Positions 9,619 to 17,309 of a stretch of 49,484 bases of DNA are shown here, piece after piece. Source of the stretch: an uncultured Clostridium sp. (GTDB lineage Bacteria; Bacillota; Clostridia; TANB77; CAG-508); NCBI GenBank assembly GCA_946496575.1, contig CAMMHE010000008.1, positions 1-49,484 of the forward strand. Reading direction: 5' to 3'. How positions within the stretch are numbered: position 1 is the first letter of the stretch; each line of letters opens with the position of its first letter. The notes below the pieces were generated by a model. It saw nothing but the letters and a program-made list of their open reading frames with translations, made no database searches and was not told the DNA's origin. The position numbers and the translations under genes were made by a program.

Positions 9619-10410
9619 ATGGGAGAAGTTATAGTTATCACATCAGGAAAAGGCGGAGTAGGAAAAACAACAACAACAGCTAATTTAGGGTCAAGCTTAG
9701 CACTAGAAGGGAAAAAAGTAGTATTAATAGATACAGATATAGGATTACGTAATTTAGATGTAGTTATGGGACTTGAAAATAGGATTGTTTATGACATAGT
9801 TGATGTTGTTGAAGGTAAATGTAAATTAAGACAAGCTCTTATAAAAGACAAAAGATTTAAAGAACTTTATTTATTACCTGCCGCACAAACACGAGATAAA
9901 AGTGCAGTAAATGAGGAACAAATGAAAGAACTTACAGGGAAACTGAAAGAAGAATTTGACTATATACTTGTCGATTGTCCAGCAGGAATAGAGCAAGGTT
10001 TTAAAAATGCAATTGCAGGAGCCAACCGTGCAATTGTAGTAACCACTGCGGAAATTTCATCAATTAGAGATGCTGACAGAATAATAGGATTATTAGAATC
10101 ATCAGAAATAAAAAATCCAGAATTAATAGTAAATAGGATAAGACCAAATATGGTAAAAAAAGGAGAAATGATGGATGTGGATGACATAGTGGACTTGCTA
10201 TCAATAGATTTACTTGGTGTTATTCCAGATGATGAATACATAATAACACAGACAAATAAGGGAGAACCGGTAATTCAAAACAGAAAAGCCCCATCAGGCA
10301 AGGCTTATTTAGAAATAGCAAAAAGAGTTTTAGGAGAAAACATAGAAGTAACCATACCAGGTAGAGAAAAAGGATTTTTTTCAAAGATAAAAAATATATT
10401 CAAAAAATAA
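9619..10410 (+). CDS. minD: Septum site-determining ATPase MinD
   Basis: ParA/MinD-type membrane-cycling ATPase that places the division septum. The 263-aa product has the deviant Walker A GKGGVGKTT with signature K11 and K16, a switch region in DTDIGLRNLD and Walker B in YILVDCPAG. It ends with an amphipathic membrane-targeting helix (GFFSKIKNIFKK). The ATG at 9619 follows a perfect AAGGAGG (9606-9612); a GTG at 9592 in the same frame lies upstream of that site and is not the start. minE follows after 27 nt and rodA after that, a division and elongation operon common in clostridia. Confidence 0.96.
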   Translation: MGEVIVITSGKGGVGKTTTTANLGSSLALEGKKVVLIDTDIGLRNLDVVMGLENRIVYDIVDVVEGKCKLRQALIKDKRFKELYLLPAAQTRDKSAVNEEQMKELTGKLKEEFDYILVDCPAGIEQGFKNAIAGANRAIVVTTAEISSIRDADRIIGLLESSEIKNPELIVNRIRPNMVKKGEMMDVDDIVDLLSIDLLGVIPDDEYIITQTNKGEPVIQNRKAPSGKAYLEIAKRVLGENIEVTIPGREKGFFSKIKNIFKK

Positions 10411-10437
10411 AAAATACAAAAGTTGGGGGTAAAAATA

Positions 10438-10950
10438 ATGTGGGAGAGCATAATGAAATTTATAAGAAGATTTACTAAAAAAGAAGAACAAGCTCTAAAT
10501 TCAAAAGACGCAGCAAAAGAAAGATTACATTTAGTGTTAATGCAAGATAGAGCAAATGTATCAGCTGATTTTTTAGAGCTAATGAAGCAAGAAATAATAG
10601 ATGTAATAAAAAAATACATAGAAGTAGATGAAAGTGCAATAGATGTAAGACTTACAAATAAAGAAAATGGTGATGGAACAAAAGGTGCTCCTGCTTTATA
10701 TGCTAATATTCCAATTGTAAACATAAAAGATGAGGTTAGACAAAATAGTAAAACTAATAGTGAAGAGTCAAAAGCAGAAAATATCACTAAAGATGTACAA
10801 GCTGAATCAAAAGAAAAAAATACAGATAAAAATGAAGATAAGCAAGATGTAGATAAAGAAAAACAAGAAAATCTAGAAGAGATTATCCATGAGGAGAATA
10901 AAGACCAAAAACCAAAGGAAAATATTATAATTCAAAATACAGAAAATTAA
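10438..10950 (+). CDS. minE: Cell division topological factor MinE with long acidic tail
   Basis: MinE stimulates MinD ATPase and drives MinD off the membrane. Residues about 20-60 carry the family core, including AKERLHLVLMQDR and the following dimerisation segment up to IKKYIEVD; the N-terminal MKFIRRF helix can bind membrane. The protein is 170 aa, about 80 residues longer than usual MinE (near 90 aa). The extra C-terminal part after INVKDE-like residues is a Lys/Glu/Asn-rich, probably disordered tail of unknown role. The ATG at 10438 is 8 nt after a G-rich site (10425-10430); the ATG at 10453 is an alternative. Confidence 0.88.
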   Translation: MWESIMKFIRRFTKKEEQALNSKDAAKERLHLVLMQDRANVSADFLELMKQEIIDVIKKYIEVDESAIDVRLTNKENGDGTKGAPALYANIPIVNIKDEVRQNSKTNSEESKAENITKDVQAESKEKNTDKNEDKQDVDKEKQENLEEIIHEENKDQKPKENIIIQNTEN

Positions 10951-10968
10951 AATTAAAAGAGTGATTTC

Positions 10969-12075
10969 ATGAAAAAAAGAATTTTAAAAAATATGGAATG
11001 GTGGATAGTAATATGGGGAATAGCGCTATGTGTTATAGGATTAGTAGCGCTATTTTCTGCTACTTCCGAAACAAATTATAGTGAATTTACTAAACAAATA
11101 ATATGGATTATAGTAAGTATTCCAGTAATGTTAATTGTAATGATGATAGACTATAACTTATTAGTAAAAATGTCCCCAATATTTTATGGACTATCAATAA
11201 TATTATTAATACTAGTATTGCTAACAGAACCTATACATGGAGCATCAAGTTGGTTTTTAATTGGAGATTTTACATTCCAACCATCTGAATTTGCAAAAAT
11301 TGCTGTAATATTATTTTTAACTTTTACAATATGTAAATTTCAGCAAAGAGGCAAAGATGAGATAAATAAGCCATGGAAGATGTTAGTAACAATTTTAATT
11401 GTAATAATACCATTATTATTAATATTAAAACAACCAGATTATGGAACAGCAACAGCATATGTAATTTCTTTAGCATTAATACTATTTACAGCGGGAATAG
11501 ACAAAAAATATATAATAGCCACAGTATTATTAGTTGTAATCTTACTGCCTATAATATATATATATATACTACCAGAACATGCAAAAAGTAGGATAGAAGT
11601 ATTTTTAAATCCTGAAGCAGATCCTAGAGGAGCAGGATATAATGTAATACAATCGAAATTAGCAATTGGAGCGGGAAAACTCATGGGAATGGGTTTACTA
11701 AATGGAAATCAAACTCAATTAGGATATTTATACCCGAAAACGACTGATTTTATATTTTCTGTAATTGGAGAAGAAATGGGATTTATAATATCAAGTTTAG
11801 TAATAGTATTATATGTATTAATAATAACTAAAATAGTATATATTGCTAAAACGGCAAAAGATGAAGAAGGTTCATATATTGCAATAGGTATAGCAGGTAT
11901 ATTTTTATTTCATATGATTGAAAATATAGGAATGACGATGGGATTACTACCAATAACAGGTGTTCCACTTTTATTTGTAAGTTATGGTGGAAGTTCAATG
12001 ATAATTAGCTTTATATGTTTAGGTATATTACTTAATATAAGTGGAAATAGACAAAAAACAATATTTGTAAAATAA
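10969..12075 (+). CDS. rodA: SEDS peptidoglycan glycosyltransferase RodA
   Basis: Polytopic SEDS-family enzyme that polymerises lipid II during cell elongation. The 368-aa product has about ten predicted membrane helices. It carries the SEDS landmarks GASSWF, QPSEFAK, the KQPDYGTA loop with its conserved Asp, PKTTDFIFSVIGEE, and the C-terminal PITGVPLLFVSYGGSS. Its place after minDE and the shortness of its loops favour RodA over FtsW, though sequence alone does not fully separate them. AGAGTGA precedes the ATG. The dus gene starts 31 nt later. Confidence 0.9.
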   Translation: MKKRILKNMEWWIVIWGIALCVIGLVALFSATSETNYSEFTKQIIWIIVSIPVMLIVMMIDYNLLVKMSPIFYGLSIILLILVLLTEPIHGASSWFLIGDFTFQPSEFAKIAVILFLTFTICKFQQRGKDEINKPWKMLVTILIVIIPLLLILKQPDYGTATAYVISLALILFTAGIDKKYIIATVLLVVILLPIIYIYILPEHAKSRIEVFLNPEADPRGAGYNVIQSKLAIGAGKLMGMGLLNGNQTQLGYLYPKTTDFIFSVIGEEMGFIISSLVIVLYVLIITKIVYIAKTAKDEEGSYIAIGIAGIFLFHMIENIGMTMGLLPITGVPLLFVSYGGSSMIISFICLGILLNISGNRQKTIFVK

Positions 12076-12106
12076 AAAAATAAAAGGAAGAATTAATTAA
12101 CAAAGA

Positions 12107-13098
12107 ATGGAAAAAATGTATTTAAAGAAAATTAAAATAGGAAATGTAGAATTAAAAAACAACTTAATATTAGCACCAATGGCAGGTATAACAGACCTGT
12201 CTTTTCGTAGTATTTGTAAAGAATTTGACCCAGGATTAGTATGTACAGAAATGGTAAGTTCAAAAGCCATTTATTATGGGGATGAAAAAACTAAATTATT
12301 ATTAAATACTAGTGGAGAAAAAAGACCAATATCTGTACAGATATTTGGAAGTGATGAAGAAACTATGGGATATGCAGCTAAAGTTATTAGTTCAATTGCA
12401 GATATTATTGATATTAATATGGGTTGTCCAGCACCTAAAATTGTAAAAAATGGAGATGGAAGTAAATTATTGCTAGATATCAAAAAGGCAGAAAAAATAA
12501 TAAAATCAGTTATAAATAATTCATCAGTACCAGTAACTGTAAAATTTAGAAAAGGATGGGATAATGAAAATATAATTGCATGTGAATTAGCACAAATAGC
12601 TGAAAAATTGGGAGTAAAAGCAGTTATCATACATGGTAGGACTAGAAATGAATATTATAGTGGTAATGTTGATTTAGATATTATAAAAAAAGTGAAAGAA
12701 TCAGTATCAATACCAGTAATAGGAAATGGAGATATCATAGATGAGCAAACAGCTCTAAAAATGTTTGAATATACAGGTGTAGATCGGTATAATGATAGGT
12801 AGAGGAGCAATTCGGAAATCCTTGGATATTCCAAAAAATTAAGCATTATCTACAATCAGGAGAGAAATTACCAGAAATTACTCCAAAAGAAAAATTAATA
12901 ATAATTAAAAAACATATAAATTTGTCAGTGCAAGAAAAGGGTGAAAATATTGCTATAAAAGAAATGAGAAAACATATGGCATATTATGTTAGAGGTTTAC
13001 AAGATGCAAGCCAATTACGTAACAATATAAACAAAATTGAAAAACAAGATGAATTAGAAAATGTATTAGAACAATTTTTTTCACAATATAAATCCTAA
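12107..13098 (+). CDS. dus: tRNA-dihydrouridine synthase, read through two +1 shifts at CGG
   Basis: Flavoenzyme that reduces uridines in the tRNA D-loop. The zero frame runs 12107-12802 and stops in the middle of the family signature. Skipping one C at 12785 and one C at 12813 gives a continuous 329-residue protein, the normal DusB length, ending at TAA 13096-13098. Family landmarks are LAPMAGITD, the DINMGCPAPK active-site loop with its catalytic Cys, VTVKFRKGWD, VIIHGRTR and IPVIGNGD. The restored part reads VDGIMIGRGAIGNPW, the FMN-phosphate motif, with both shifted codons becoming its conserved glycines. The 94 codons after the second site have no stop. Both extra bases create in-frame CGG. 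If CGG is not recoded in this organism the gene is a double-frameshift pseudogene; I favour recoding. Confidence 0.85.
12785..12788 (+). other. Candidate +1 recoding site 1 (CGGT, in dus)
   Basis: In-frame CGG after GAT. Skipping the C gives GGT (Gly) and restores VDGIMIGRG. Without the shift, translation stops at TAG five codons on. Confidence 0.75.
12813..12816 (+). other. Candidate +1 recoding site 2 (CGGA, in dus)
   Basis: In-frame CGG after ATT, nine codons after site 1 in the shifted frame. Skipping the C gives GGA (Gly) and restores AIGNPWIF. Unshifted reading reaches TAA within ten codons. Confidence 0.75.
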
Positions 13099-13179
13099 TT
13101 TTACTTTATATAATTTAAGGTTTGTTATAAATTGAAAATAAAAAGAATAAAATTAACTTAAATAGTATATAGAAAGGAA

Positions 13180-13200
13180 ATGTTAGTATTAAACTAACAT
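13180..13200 (+). promoter_or_regulatory. Leader hairpin before the gerS-like gene
   Basis: ATGTTAGT (13180-13187) pairs perfectly with ACTAACAT (13193-13200) over a 5-nt loop, ending right at the AGGTGAT ribosome site. A GAAAGGA motif sits in front of a five-codon reading frame (ATG at 13180, TAA within the right arm). There is no T run, so it is not a terminator. It may control translation. Confidence 0.4.
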
Positions 13201-13212
13201 AGGTGATTTAAA

Positions 13213-13881
13213 GTGAAAAAAGGCAAAATTATTATAATCACATTATTTTTTATCTTATTAGGTTTAATTTTATTTTTTATTTTTAACAAAAATACGGCTA
13301 AAGTTTTTAAAAATGGAAATACTAAAACTAGTCAAGAAATTGTAGATTACATTTTAAATATTAGTTCATATGATGTAAATGTTACAGTAGAAGTAGATAG
13401 CAATAAAAATCATAACAAATATATATTAAAGCAACAATATGTAGAACCCAATATTTCACAACAAGAAGTAATTGAACCAAGTAATATAGCAGGAATAAAA
13501 ATAACAAATGATGGAACAAATTTAAAGCTAGAAAATACAAGTTTAAGTTTGAGTACAATATTCGAAAACTACAATTATTTAGGGGATAATTGTTTAGACT
13601 TAATATCATTTATTGAAGATTATAAAAATAATGAACAATCAACATTTATAGAAGAAGAAAAACAAATTATAATGAAAACACAAAGTGGAAATGATAATAA
13701 ATATATTAAAAATAAAACATTATATATAGACAAAGAAACATATAAACCGACAAAATTAGAAATAAAAGATAATAACCAAAAAACTACCGTTTACATATTA
13801 TATAATGAGGTAGAGATAAATAGTACAAAAAAAGAAGATATAGTAGCATTTGATTTTTATAGTATATATAGTAATATATAA
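13213..13881 (+). CDS. GerS-like germination protein, membrane anchored
   Basis: A 222-aa protein with an N-terminal membrane helix (residues 4-25) and a beta-rich extracytoplasmic domain. Features such as EIVDYILNISSYDVNVTVEV, the ITNDGTNLKLENT strand pair and LYIDKETYKPTKLEI resemble the LolA-like fold of clostridial GerS-type germination proteins. GerS acts with CwlD in C. difficile cortex modification, and cwlD lies in this window; in C. difficile a gerS gene is also found near the endoA toxin gene, as here with mazF. Unlike GerS there is no lipobox Cys, so it would stay anchored by its helix. It starts with GTG behind AGGTGAT. The assignment rests on fold pattern and context, not strong identity. 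Confidence 0.6.
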   Translation: MKKGKIIIITLFFILLGLILFFIFNKNTAKVFKNGNTKTSQEIVDYILNISSYDVNVTVEVDSNKNHNKYILKQQYVEPNISQQEVIEPSNIAGIKITNDGTNLKLENTSLSLSTIFENYNYLGDNCLDLISFIEDYKNNEQSTFIEEEKQIIMKTQSGNDNKYIKNKTLYIDKETYKPTKLEIKDNNQKTTVYILYNEVEINSTKKEDIVAFDFYSIYSNI

Positions 13882-13970
13882 GTAATAAACTATTTACTTT
13901 ACTTCAAACTAAATTTTAAAATGTAAAAGCAAATAAACTTGTAAAATATACTAATTTAGGAGTGAAGAAA

Positions 13971-14316
13971 ATGGTAGTAAAAAGAGGAGATATGTTTTAT
14001 GCTGATTTAAGTCCAGTTGTAGGATCAGAACAAGGTGGAATAAGGCCTGTATTAATAATACAAAATGATTTAGGAAATAAGTATAGTCCTACAGTTATAG
14101 CAGCAGCAATTACTTCACAAACAAATAAAGCTAAATTACCAACACATATAGAATTAGGAGAAAATACAAAAGGATTAAAAAGCAATTCTGTAATACTTAC
14201 AGAACAGATAAGAACAATAGATAAAAGTAGATTAAAAGAAAAAATAGGCCATATAGATGATATGACAATCATAAATCAAGTTAATAATGCATTAGGCGTA
14301 AGCTTTCGGACTATAA
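13971..14316 (+). CDS. mazF: MazF/EndoA-type endoribonuclease, ends through a +1 shift at CGG
   Basis: Type II toxin endoribonuclease of the PemK/MazF family, cutting mRNA at short motifs. Landmarks: [20 protein letters not shown] at the start, RPVLIIQND, the [10 protein letters not shown] strand, LPTHIEL and [14 protein letters not shown]. The ATG at 13971 follows AGGAGTG; a GTG at 13962 overlaps that site. In frame 0 the protein would run to 14396 with a 28-residue tail encoded by a terminator hairpin. Skipping the C at 14307 gives a terminal Gly-Leu and TAA at 14314-14316, for 114 residues, close to the 116 of B. subtilis EndoA. The stop then sits exactly at the base of the terminator. No antitoxin gene precedes it; the gerS-like gene does. 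Confidence 0.88.
14307..14310 (+). other. Candidate +1 recoding site 3 (CGGA, end of mazF)
   Basis: In-frame CGG after TTT. The shift gives GGA CTA TAA, a Gly-Leu end typical of EndoA proteins, instead of a tail translated from the terminator stem. Confidence 0.6.
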
Positions 14317-14350
14317 TCGTAATTAGATTTTCTAATTACGATTTTATTTT
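14315..14350 (+). terminator. Intrinsic terminator after mazF
   Basis: Perfect 13-bp stem (14315-14327 with 14331-14343), 3-nt loop, then a T-rich run. A second palindrome (14351-14374) follows. Confidence 0.85.
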
Positions 14351-14404
14351 TTATAATTGTTATAACAATTATAAAAAATACATACAAATAAAATAGGTGA
14401 TTAT

Positions 14405-16120
14405 ATGGTTACAATGAAAATTTCTGGTAAGAAAAAAATGAGAAATGCATTATTTATAGTAATAATAGTTTTTGTTTTATTAATAGGACGAATTGGGTAT
14501 ATACAATTTGTGGATGGAGCATTTTTACTCGCAAAAGTTTCAGATCAACAAAGATTAAGTAGAAGTATAAGTGCAAAAAGAGGAACAATTTATGATAATT
14601 CAAAAGAATATGCACTTGCAATATCTGCTAATGTAGAATCAGTTACAATAAACCCTACTCAAATTCAAAATAATGATAAAGAAAAAGTAGCAAGAGCTAT
14701 GAGTGAAATTTTTGAATTAGATTATGAAGAAGTACTAAAAAAAGTAAAAAAGAGAAGTTCGATAGAGACAATAAAAAGAAAAGTAGAAAAGGAAGAAACA
14801 GATAAATTAAGAATATGGATGGAAGAAAATAATATTGAAACAGGAATAAATATAGATGAAGATACAAAAAGATATTATCCATATGGAGATTTGGCCTCTC
14901 AAATAATAGGATTTTGTGGTAGTGATAATCAAGGATTAGATGGTATAGAAGCAAAATTTGATGATATATTAAAAGGAACAAATGGAAGAATAGAAAGACA
15001 AACTGATGCAAAAGGGCAAGAAATAGGAACAGAAGGAGAACAATATGTTGCGGCAGTAGATGGAGATAGTATTGTATTATCAATAGATATGACTATACAA
15101 TCCATCGTTGAGAAGCATTTAGAAGAAGCATGTATTGATAATGAGTGTACAGATGGTGGTAGTATTATCATTATGAATCCTAAAACAGGAGATATTCTTG
15201 CAATGGCTACATACCCAGGATATGATTTAAACGATCCATATACCATAAATATAGAGGAATTAAAAAATACATGGGATACTTTAAGCAAAGAGGACAAAAA
15301 TAAAAATTTACAAGCAATGTGGAGAAATAAGGCTATATCTGATACATATGAACCAGGTTCAGTTTTTAAGCTAATAACGGCATCAGCAGCATTAGAAGAA
15401 GGAATAGCAGATACAGATACAGAAGGACAATTTAATTGTTCTGGAGCAATTGAAATTGCAGGAACAAGAATAAGATGTTGGAGATATTATAGACCGCATG
15501 GATCACAAAGTTTAAGAAAGGCATTAATGAATTCATGTAACCCTGTATTTATAGGACTTGGGCAGAAAATAGGAGTAGAAAAATACTATGATTATCTAGA
15601 AAAATTTGGATTTTTTAAAAAAACTGGAATATCTCTTCCAGGAGAAGGAAAAGGAATATTTGTAAAAGAAGAAAAATGTGGACCAGTTGAACTTGCAACT
15701 ATAAGCTTTGGGCAGAGATTTGAAATTACACCACTTCAAATGGCTACAGCCATTTCTACAATAGCAAACGGAGGGAAATATGTAACACCACGAATAGTTA
15801 AAGCTACAATTGATAGCATTTCAGGAGAAGAAAAAGAAATAGCAGTACAATATGGTGATCAAGTTATATCAAAAGAAAGTGCAGACAAAGTTTTGTCAAT
15901 GATGGAAAGTGTAGTAAGTGAGGGAACAGGCAAGAATGCAAGAGTTGCTGGATATAGGATAGGAGGAAAAACTGGAACATCTGAAGATGGAGTAAATACA
16001 AATAAGTATGTTGCATCATTTTGTGCTGTAACTCCGATAAATGAACCCGAATTGGTAATGTTAATTACATTATATAATCCAACTGGAGAAGGAGGGCATC
16101 ATCTATGTGCAAGTTTATAG
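14405..16120 (+). CDS. SpoVD/FtsI-like class B PBP, cut short by the inserted element
   Basis: Class B penicillin-binding protein: a transpeptidase that cross-links septal or spore peptidoglycan. An N-terminal membrane anchor (residues about 13-33) is followed by the dimerisation domain (AKRGTIYDNSKEYALA) and the transpeptidase domain with SVFK (in EPGSVFKLITA), SCN (in LMNSCNPVF) and KTGT (in GGKTGTSEDG). The native frame runs to GGG CAT (16094-16099), inside the conserved end of the transpeptidase domain, then six element-derived residues and TAG. Joining codon 565 to 23221 gives 663 aa with a C-terminal PASTA domain. PASTA occurs in both SpoVD and vegetative FtsI of Firmicutes, so the paralogue is undecided. 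As it stands the product lacks the last strand of the catalytic domain and is probably inactive or unstable. Confidence 0.88.
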   Translation: MVTMKISGKKKMRNALFIVIIVFVLLIGRIGYIQFVDGAFLLAKVSDQQRLSRSISAKRGTIYDNSKEYALAISANVESVTINPTQIQNNDKEKVARAMSEIFELDYEEVLKKVKKRSSIETIKRKVEKEETDKLRIWMEENNIETGINIDEDTKRYYPYGDLASQIIGFCGSDNQGLDGIEAKFDDILKGTNGRIERQTDAKGQEIGTEGEQYVAAVDGDSIVLSIDMTIQSIVEKHLEEACIDNECTDGGSIIIMNPKTGDILAMATYPGYDLNDPYTINIEELKNTWDTLSKEDKNKNLQAMWRNKAISDTYEPGSVFKLITASAALEEGIADTDTEGQFNCSGAIEIAGTRIRCWRYYRPHGSQSLRKALMNSCNPVFIGLGQKIGVEKYYDYLEKFGFFKKTGISLPGEGKGIFVKEEKCGPVELATISFGQRFEITPLQMATAISTIANGGKYVTPRIVKATIDSISGEEKEIAVQYGDQVISKESADKVLSMMESVVSEGTGKNARVAGYRIGGKTGTSEDGVNTNKYVASFCAVTPINEPELVMLITLYNPTGEGGHHLCASL

Positions 16121-16121
16121 A
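16080..16121 (+). other. attL, left junction of the element
   Basis: PBP codons end at CAT 16097-16099; the CA at 16100-16101 is the inferred crossover. Bases to the right (TCTATGTGCAAGTTTATAG) form the right half of the inferred attP, with TATGTGC and TTTAT mirrored across the element by GCATA and ATAAA at the right end. Confidence 0.65.
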
Positions 16122-16173
16122 AGTTTAAAATTTTCTAATAAAATTGTCAATAAAAATAGGAGAAAAGTTTATA

Positions 16174-16202
16174 TAGACAAATATATAATTTTATGTTAAA
16201 AT
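16174..16202 (+). promoter_or_regulatory. Promoter of the element's cargo operon
   Basis: TAGACA (16174-16179), 17-nt spacer, TAAAAT (16197-16202), inside the left end of the element and 150 nt before the first cargo gene. Confidence 0.55.
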
Positions 16203-16289
16203 ATATATGGTAAATGATAATTTTATAAGAAAATTTGACTTGAGATAAATAATATTAAGAAATATATATAAGTACAGATTTATTAATTG

Positions 16290-16314
16290 AAGCAGGGAAT
16301 AAACCTTGCTTTTT
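16290..16314 (+). terminator. Leader terminator or attenuator in front of the cargo operon
   Basis: AAGCAGGG (16290-16297) pairs with CCTTGCTT (16304-16311) with one G-U pair over a 6-nt loop, followed by T residues. It lies between the cargo promoter and its first gene, so read-through must be allowed or regulated; alternatively it ends transcription from the PBP. Confidence 0.55.
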
Positions 16315-16352
16315 AATAGCAAAATATTGTAGTAAGAATAGGAGTTATATTA

Positions 16353-17297
16353 ATGAAAAAAATCTTATTAATTGGAGTACCTCATCATAATAATCTAGGA
16401 GATAATGCGTTAGCAGAAGCTGAAGAGAGATTTATAAAAGATAATTTTCCAGATTATGACTATTATGAAATAGCTGAAGAATTTGTTGAAACAGGAATTG
16501 CAGAAATTAAAGAAAGAATAAGTGATAAAGATATAATATTTTATCATGGAGGAGGAAATTTAGGAGATGAATATCTTTATATAGAAGAAGAAAGAAGAAG
16601 AACAGTAGAAGAATTTCCCAATAATTTAATTATATTTTTTCCGCAAACGATATTTTTTAAAAATAATATGGAACTTGAAAAATCAAAAAAAATATATAAT
16701 AAACATAAAAAATTAGTAATGATGGCTAGAGAAGAAATTTCTTATAGGATTATGAAAAAAGAATTCAAAAATAATAAAGTGATAAAAACACCAGATATTG
16801 TAACATACTTAAATGAAACTAAAGATAGTGGAAAAAGAGAAGGCTTGCTTTGTCTATTTAGAGAAGATGTTGAAGCAAAAACCACAGAGGATGAAAAAAT
16901 ATTGATATGTGAATGTGCAAAAAAATTTTTAAATAAAATAGAATATTCTGACACTGCTTGTGGAGATCCAATACCTGCTGAAAAACGATTGAAAAAGTTA
17001 GAAAGTGTGTTTGAAAAATATAGAAAATCAAAATTAATAATTACAGATAGACTTCATGGTATGATATTTGCTGCAATTACTAGTACTCCATGTATAGCAT
17101 TGAGTAATTATAATCATAAAGTAAAAGCCACAGCTAAATATTTAGCCCATTTAGGATATATAAAATACTTGGAAGATTTAAGTAATATAGAAAAAATTAT
17201 AAATGAATTAATAAATACTAAATACAAACCATATGACAATAAAAAGGCAAAACAAGAATTTAATCAAATCGTGGATATAGTTCGTATGTGCGAATAG
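16353..17297 (+). CDS. Polysaccharide pyruvyl transferase family protein
   Basis: A 314-aa protein of the polysaccharide pyruvyl transferase / exopolysaccharide PssK family, which adds pyruvate ketals or acts in polymer synthesis on surface glycans. The N-terminus has the family nucleotide-binding-like start ILLIGVPHHNNLGDNALAEA, then the HGGGNLGD loop, and the C-terminal half has ITDRLHGMIFAAI with the conserved RLHG motif. No signal peptide, so it works in the cytoplasm. It is the first gene of the element's cargo operon (four genes with short gaps or overlaps). Exact substrate unknown. Confidence 0.82.
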   Translation: MKKILLIGVPHHNNLGDNALAEAEERFIKDNFPDYDYYEIAEEFVETGIAEIKERISDKDIIFYHGGGNLGDEYLYIEEERRRTVEEFPNNLIIFFPQTIFFKNNMELEKSKKIYNKHKKLVMMAREEISYRIMKKEFKNNKVIKTPDIVTYLNETKDSGKREGLLCLFREDVEAKTTEDEKILICECAKKFLNKIEYSDTACGDPIPAEKRLKKLESVFEKYRKSKLIITDRLHGMIFAAITSTPCIALSNYNHKVKATAKYLAHLGYIKYLEDLSNIEKIINELINTKYKPYDNKKAKQEFNQIVDIVRMCE

Positions 17298-17309
17298 GAG
17301 GAAATAAAT

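Noticed and set aside
14310..14396. 28-residue C-terminal extension of MazF
   Set aside because: It is encoded by a perfect terminator stem and has no family support; the shifted stop fits the gene layout.
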